NCBI GenBank assembly: GCA_905250885.1
Contig: CAJNOQ010000190.1
Span: 1-64,000 of the forward strand
DNA length: 64,000 bases
DNA from: Didymodactylos carnosus
Taxonomy: Eukaryota; Rotifera; Eurotatoria; Philodinida; Philodinidae
Direction: 5' to 3'
Shown here: piece by piece, positions 61,443 to 64,000 of the stretch
How the letters are laid out: each line of letters starts with the position of its first letter
How positions within the stretch are numbered: position 1 is the stretch's first letter
Made by a program: the position numbers and the translations under genes
The notes under the pieces: model-generated
What the model was told of the DNA's origin: nothing
Seen by the model: the letters and a program-made list of their open reading frames with translations, nothing else
The model's database searches: none

Positions 61443-63144
61443 TAATGTCCACTTGATTGTCCACTGTGTGGGTAGAATCACCCTCAATTCTGAACAGAAT
61501 AGCGCATTTAGGTTTTAAAATATTGACGTTCATTTTTTTTCAGAAAATTTTCAGCGCCTATGACCCCAACTCCGTGGAACATTGAAAATGTTATTTCTCG
61601 TTTTGACCCGGATTTGCGTGCTCTACAGTTTATCCACTATGCTGATTGCGAATATGTGATCGTTTTTGTATGAAAGTGCATTTTAAACGAAAAATAATGT
61701 TTTCTTGATGATAATTACAACTCTTGTTCGTTTCAAACCCCCTCCCGATCTTATTTCCCATTCTAAATCCTTCAAAAACTTTTTTCAAAAAATTATTCAA
61801 AAAATTATTTAAACTGGGGAGTTAAGCATATAGATAGATGCAGTTTGTTATCTTCTATCCAAATATCACACTGAAATTCAAAAAAAGCTTGCGTGCGAAT
61901 AATAATATAGAAAAAATGGAAAAATTCACCGTTTTTCTCTACTTGATGCAAATTTAATGCTCCTTTTTAGTTTAAAATGTATCCTGCAATGATTCAAATG
62001 TAGTCAATATAGTCAAGTTTTGACTTTGGGGTTGAGAAGTATATTTATTTTGGGTTTTTAGATAAGACTATTGACCATTCTTCAGAGAGGCCTTTTCATT
62101 TCCTTGTGAGCGAAGGAGAGCATTTTAGCGAATTTTTAGAAGAAAGAGGAATCCAACCACGTATAAATACTAGCTATTAAAATTCGTGCACGTTATCAGC
62201 ATGTCGTTCTTATGCTGACAGTTCAAGCCATTGCAATTATTTTGGGAACAGTATCGATCACTATCAGAAATTTTATTCAATAGCAACTATATCTAATACA
62301 TCGAAAAATGCACAGAGCGTAGTGTTAGAAATTTTTTTTGCTGAGATAGTTCTGGTGAGATAAATTTTTCACTCTCATTCGATGTGGAAATGTGACTTCT
62401 AAAAAATGTGGTAGTTTTCATTAATGATACAGGCTTGTGAGGAATGAAAAAAAGATTTAGTGTTAAATAGAAGATTGAGAAAATTGAGTTGATATTAGAG
62501 TGGATTTTGAAGAACACACCTTTAGCTACAAAAGCTAGACGTCTCTCCGATTTTCACAGTGTTTTCCTTCAATAGTACAACACAAACGAAAAGAGCGGAA
62601 AAGGTAGTGCACTCATACTCCGATAGGAAAGTTATGCGATTTAGCGGCGAAGGGGTACGTTTTACAAGCTGATAAGCATTTTCAGTTACTATACTATCTG
62701 TCAACTTCCCACTACTGCATCCGACTTGTCGTCCTTTTTGTAGGAAAAAAATTCTTGTAAAATATTAAAAGAAACTTAAAACTTGATGCGATCTAAATGT
62801 AGCTCTGTACCAATAACACCTATAGTTACATTCTAAGAAAGGACACTTCGTCTCCATATAGCTAATAAAAAGTTCTAGGTTCAAATACAAACGTGGATAA
62901 ACAATCAATCACATATTTATGATTTATAGACCTGGAAATTTCAATCAATGGTATAACATTAGCTTTTATGGCTTTGTCCACTCAGTTAGTGGTTGTGATT
63001 ACTTTTGTTAATTTAATATTTCCCGTATAACTTTCACAAAATGGCAATAATCATAATTTGGACGGATATTAACGAAAGTTCGTTCTTCGTATGTTTTTGT
63101 ACCGCGATAAAACTTGAAAATCAACTTACATTTTACACATCTTC

Positions 63145-63774
63145 ACAGAGGATCCAGCCGGGGCCCCGTGACAGGACTCCTGCTGACTCCGGTAGGACTT
63201 TTTTCTAGGACTCCTGCGGGAGATTAATCAGGAGTCTCGACTAGGGATTGGACAGCTCTCTTTTAATCAGTAACGATAAGATAATAGTGCTAGCTAAGCT
63301 ATAGAAATGCATTTGCATTTCGTAACCTTACCTCAGACTAGAAATACCGCTAGTTAAGGTATAGAAGTGCATTTGAATTTCCTGACCTTGCCTCACCTTG
63401 CCTAAGCTAATAGTGGTAGCTAAGATGAAAAGAAAATTTTGTCGAAAAAAATTTATTTTTACAGTGGAATTTTTCAATTTCCAGGAAATATGAACATGCC
63501 ATGTACTCGACTCTCGAAGACCCAGTTTTCTGGAAACCAGTTTTTCAAGAACTCTAAAAATAATCAAAATCTTTTTTTAATGAGACATGATTGTAGCACG
63601 CACATTTCTGATTAAAATGAGACATCTATCAGCTCTACGCTATATCAGGACAAAATAGTATACAATAATCACTCTAGTCGAGACTCCTGATTAATCTCCC
63701 GCAGGAGTCCTAGAAAAAAAGTCCTACCGAAGTCAGCAGGAGTCCTGTCATGGGGCCCCGGCAGGATCCTCTGT
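63145..63774. mobile_element. Inverted-repeat DNA element with about 100-bp ends
   Basis: The left end (63145-about 63246, starting ACAGAGGATCC) and the right end (about 63675-63774) are inverted copies with only a few mismatches over about 100 bp. Both carry GGGGCCCC, AGGACTCCTGC and GGAGATTAATCAGGAGTCTC, themselves palindromic or repeated. The 430-bp interior has two related copies of a TAGCTAAGCTATAGAAATGC-like segment. GC content is much higher than in the surroundings. No transposase and no clear target duplication. Confidence 0.7.
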
Positions 63775-64000
63775 AGAGTCATGAAGGATTTTTAAAGGAT
63801 TCAAGAGGAATTCCTCAAGATTCCCACAGAAGTTCTATAGGATTCTTAAGAAAGTCCCTGAGGAGTTCTCGGGGATTTTCAAGAGAGTCCTTGAGGACTC
63901 CCTGTGGGTCCATTGATTCATCTTCTTAATTTCATGTAACTAATTAGTAATTAAGTGCCAGATACTATCAGTGGTACCGCTGGAGCACATATCACCCATC

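Larger units (their letters stand above)
59882..64000. other. 4.1 kb without a gene at the window end
   Basis: No gene recognised; frames of 60-79 codons are unremarkable. Two inverted-repeat elements occupy 60692-61442 and 63145-63774. After 63775 a degenerate tandem-like run of AGGATTC/GAGGAGTTC words continues to about 63910, echoing the TAGGATCC-rich sequence near the window start. Confidence 0.5.

Noticed and set aside
62090-62180. Short frame reading GEHFSEFLEERGIQPRINTSY
   Set aside because: Only about 25-30 codons, no flanking exons or family match; probably chance.

Overview
This window looks like a piece of nuclear genome from a small invertebrate, and a bdelloid rotifer is the best guess. 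All nine genes have eukaryotic, mostly metazoan, homologues. Introns are mostly 50-70 bp with TTTAG-type acceptors, the DNA is very AT-rich, coding is dense, and small DNA elements (a Helitron-like pair and several inverted-repeat MITE-like elements) sit in the gaps. The assignment rests on style and my recall of families; no database was searched.

Layout: 1-8729 holds no recognisable gene. Its first 3.3 kb is repeat-rich (a spaced direct repeat, a GGTTAACC-rich inverted element, a Helitron-like copy); the rest is AT-rich with long pyrimidine runs. 8730-20605 (+) is a 15-exon neurexin-like receptor (LamG-LamG-EGF-LamG, Ser/Thr stalk, one membrane helix) whose very long cytoplasmic part looks like a WD40-type propeller. 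22744-26761 (-) is importin beta-1 and 27468-28109 (-) is ribosomal protein S13. 28110-34453 is a gene-poor 6.3 kb gap with a second Helitron-like copy. 34454-37728 (+) encodes an RGG/Gln-rich low-complexity protein, and 38451-40202 (+) an RBBP4/7-like WD40 histone chaperone. After a 4.4 kb gap come a Frizzled receptor (44605-46920, +), cytosolic methionyl-tRNA synthetase (48913-52539, +), a PDAT-type acyltransferase of the LCAT family (53599-56139, +) and a Myb/SANT-like trihelix protein (58601-59881, +). The last 4.1 kb has no gene but two long inverted-repeat elements.

The genes do not form a pathway: they mix housekeeping (nuclear import, translation, tRNA charging, chromatin), cell-surface signalling or adhesion (neurexin-like, Frizzled) and lipid metabolism (PDAT). 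I reconstructed gene models by hand from splice sites, and reading phase closes across every junction in all nine. The most interesting items are the neurexin-like/WD40 fusion, an animal gene for a mainly plant/fungal/protist enzyme (PDAT), splice acceptors lying a few bases before several start codons (candidate spliced-leader sites), and a set of short transposons with recognisable ends, one inserted 10 bp after the Frizzled stop codon.
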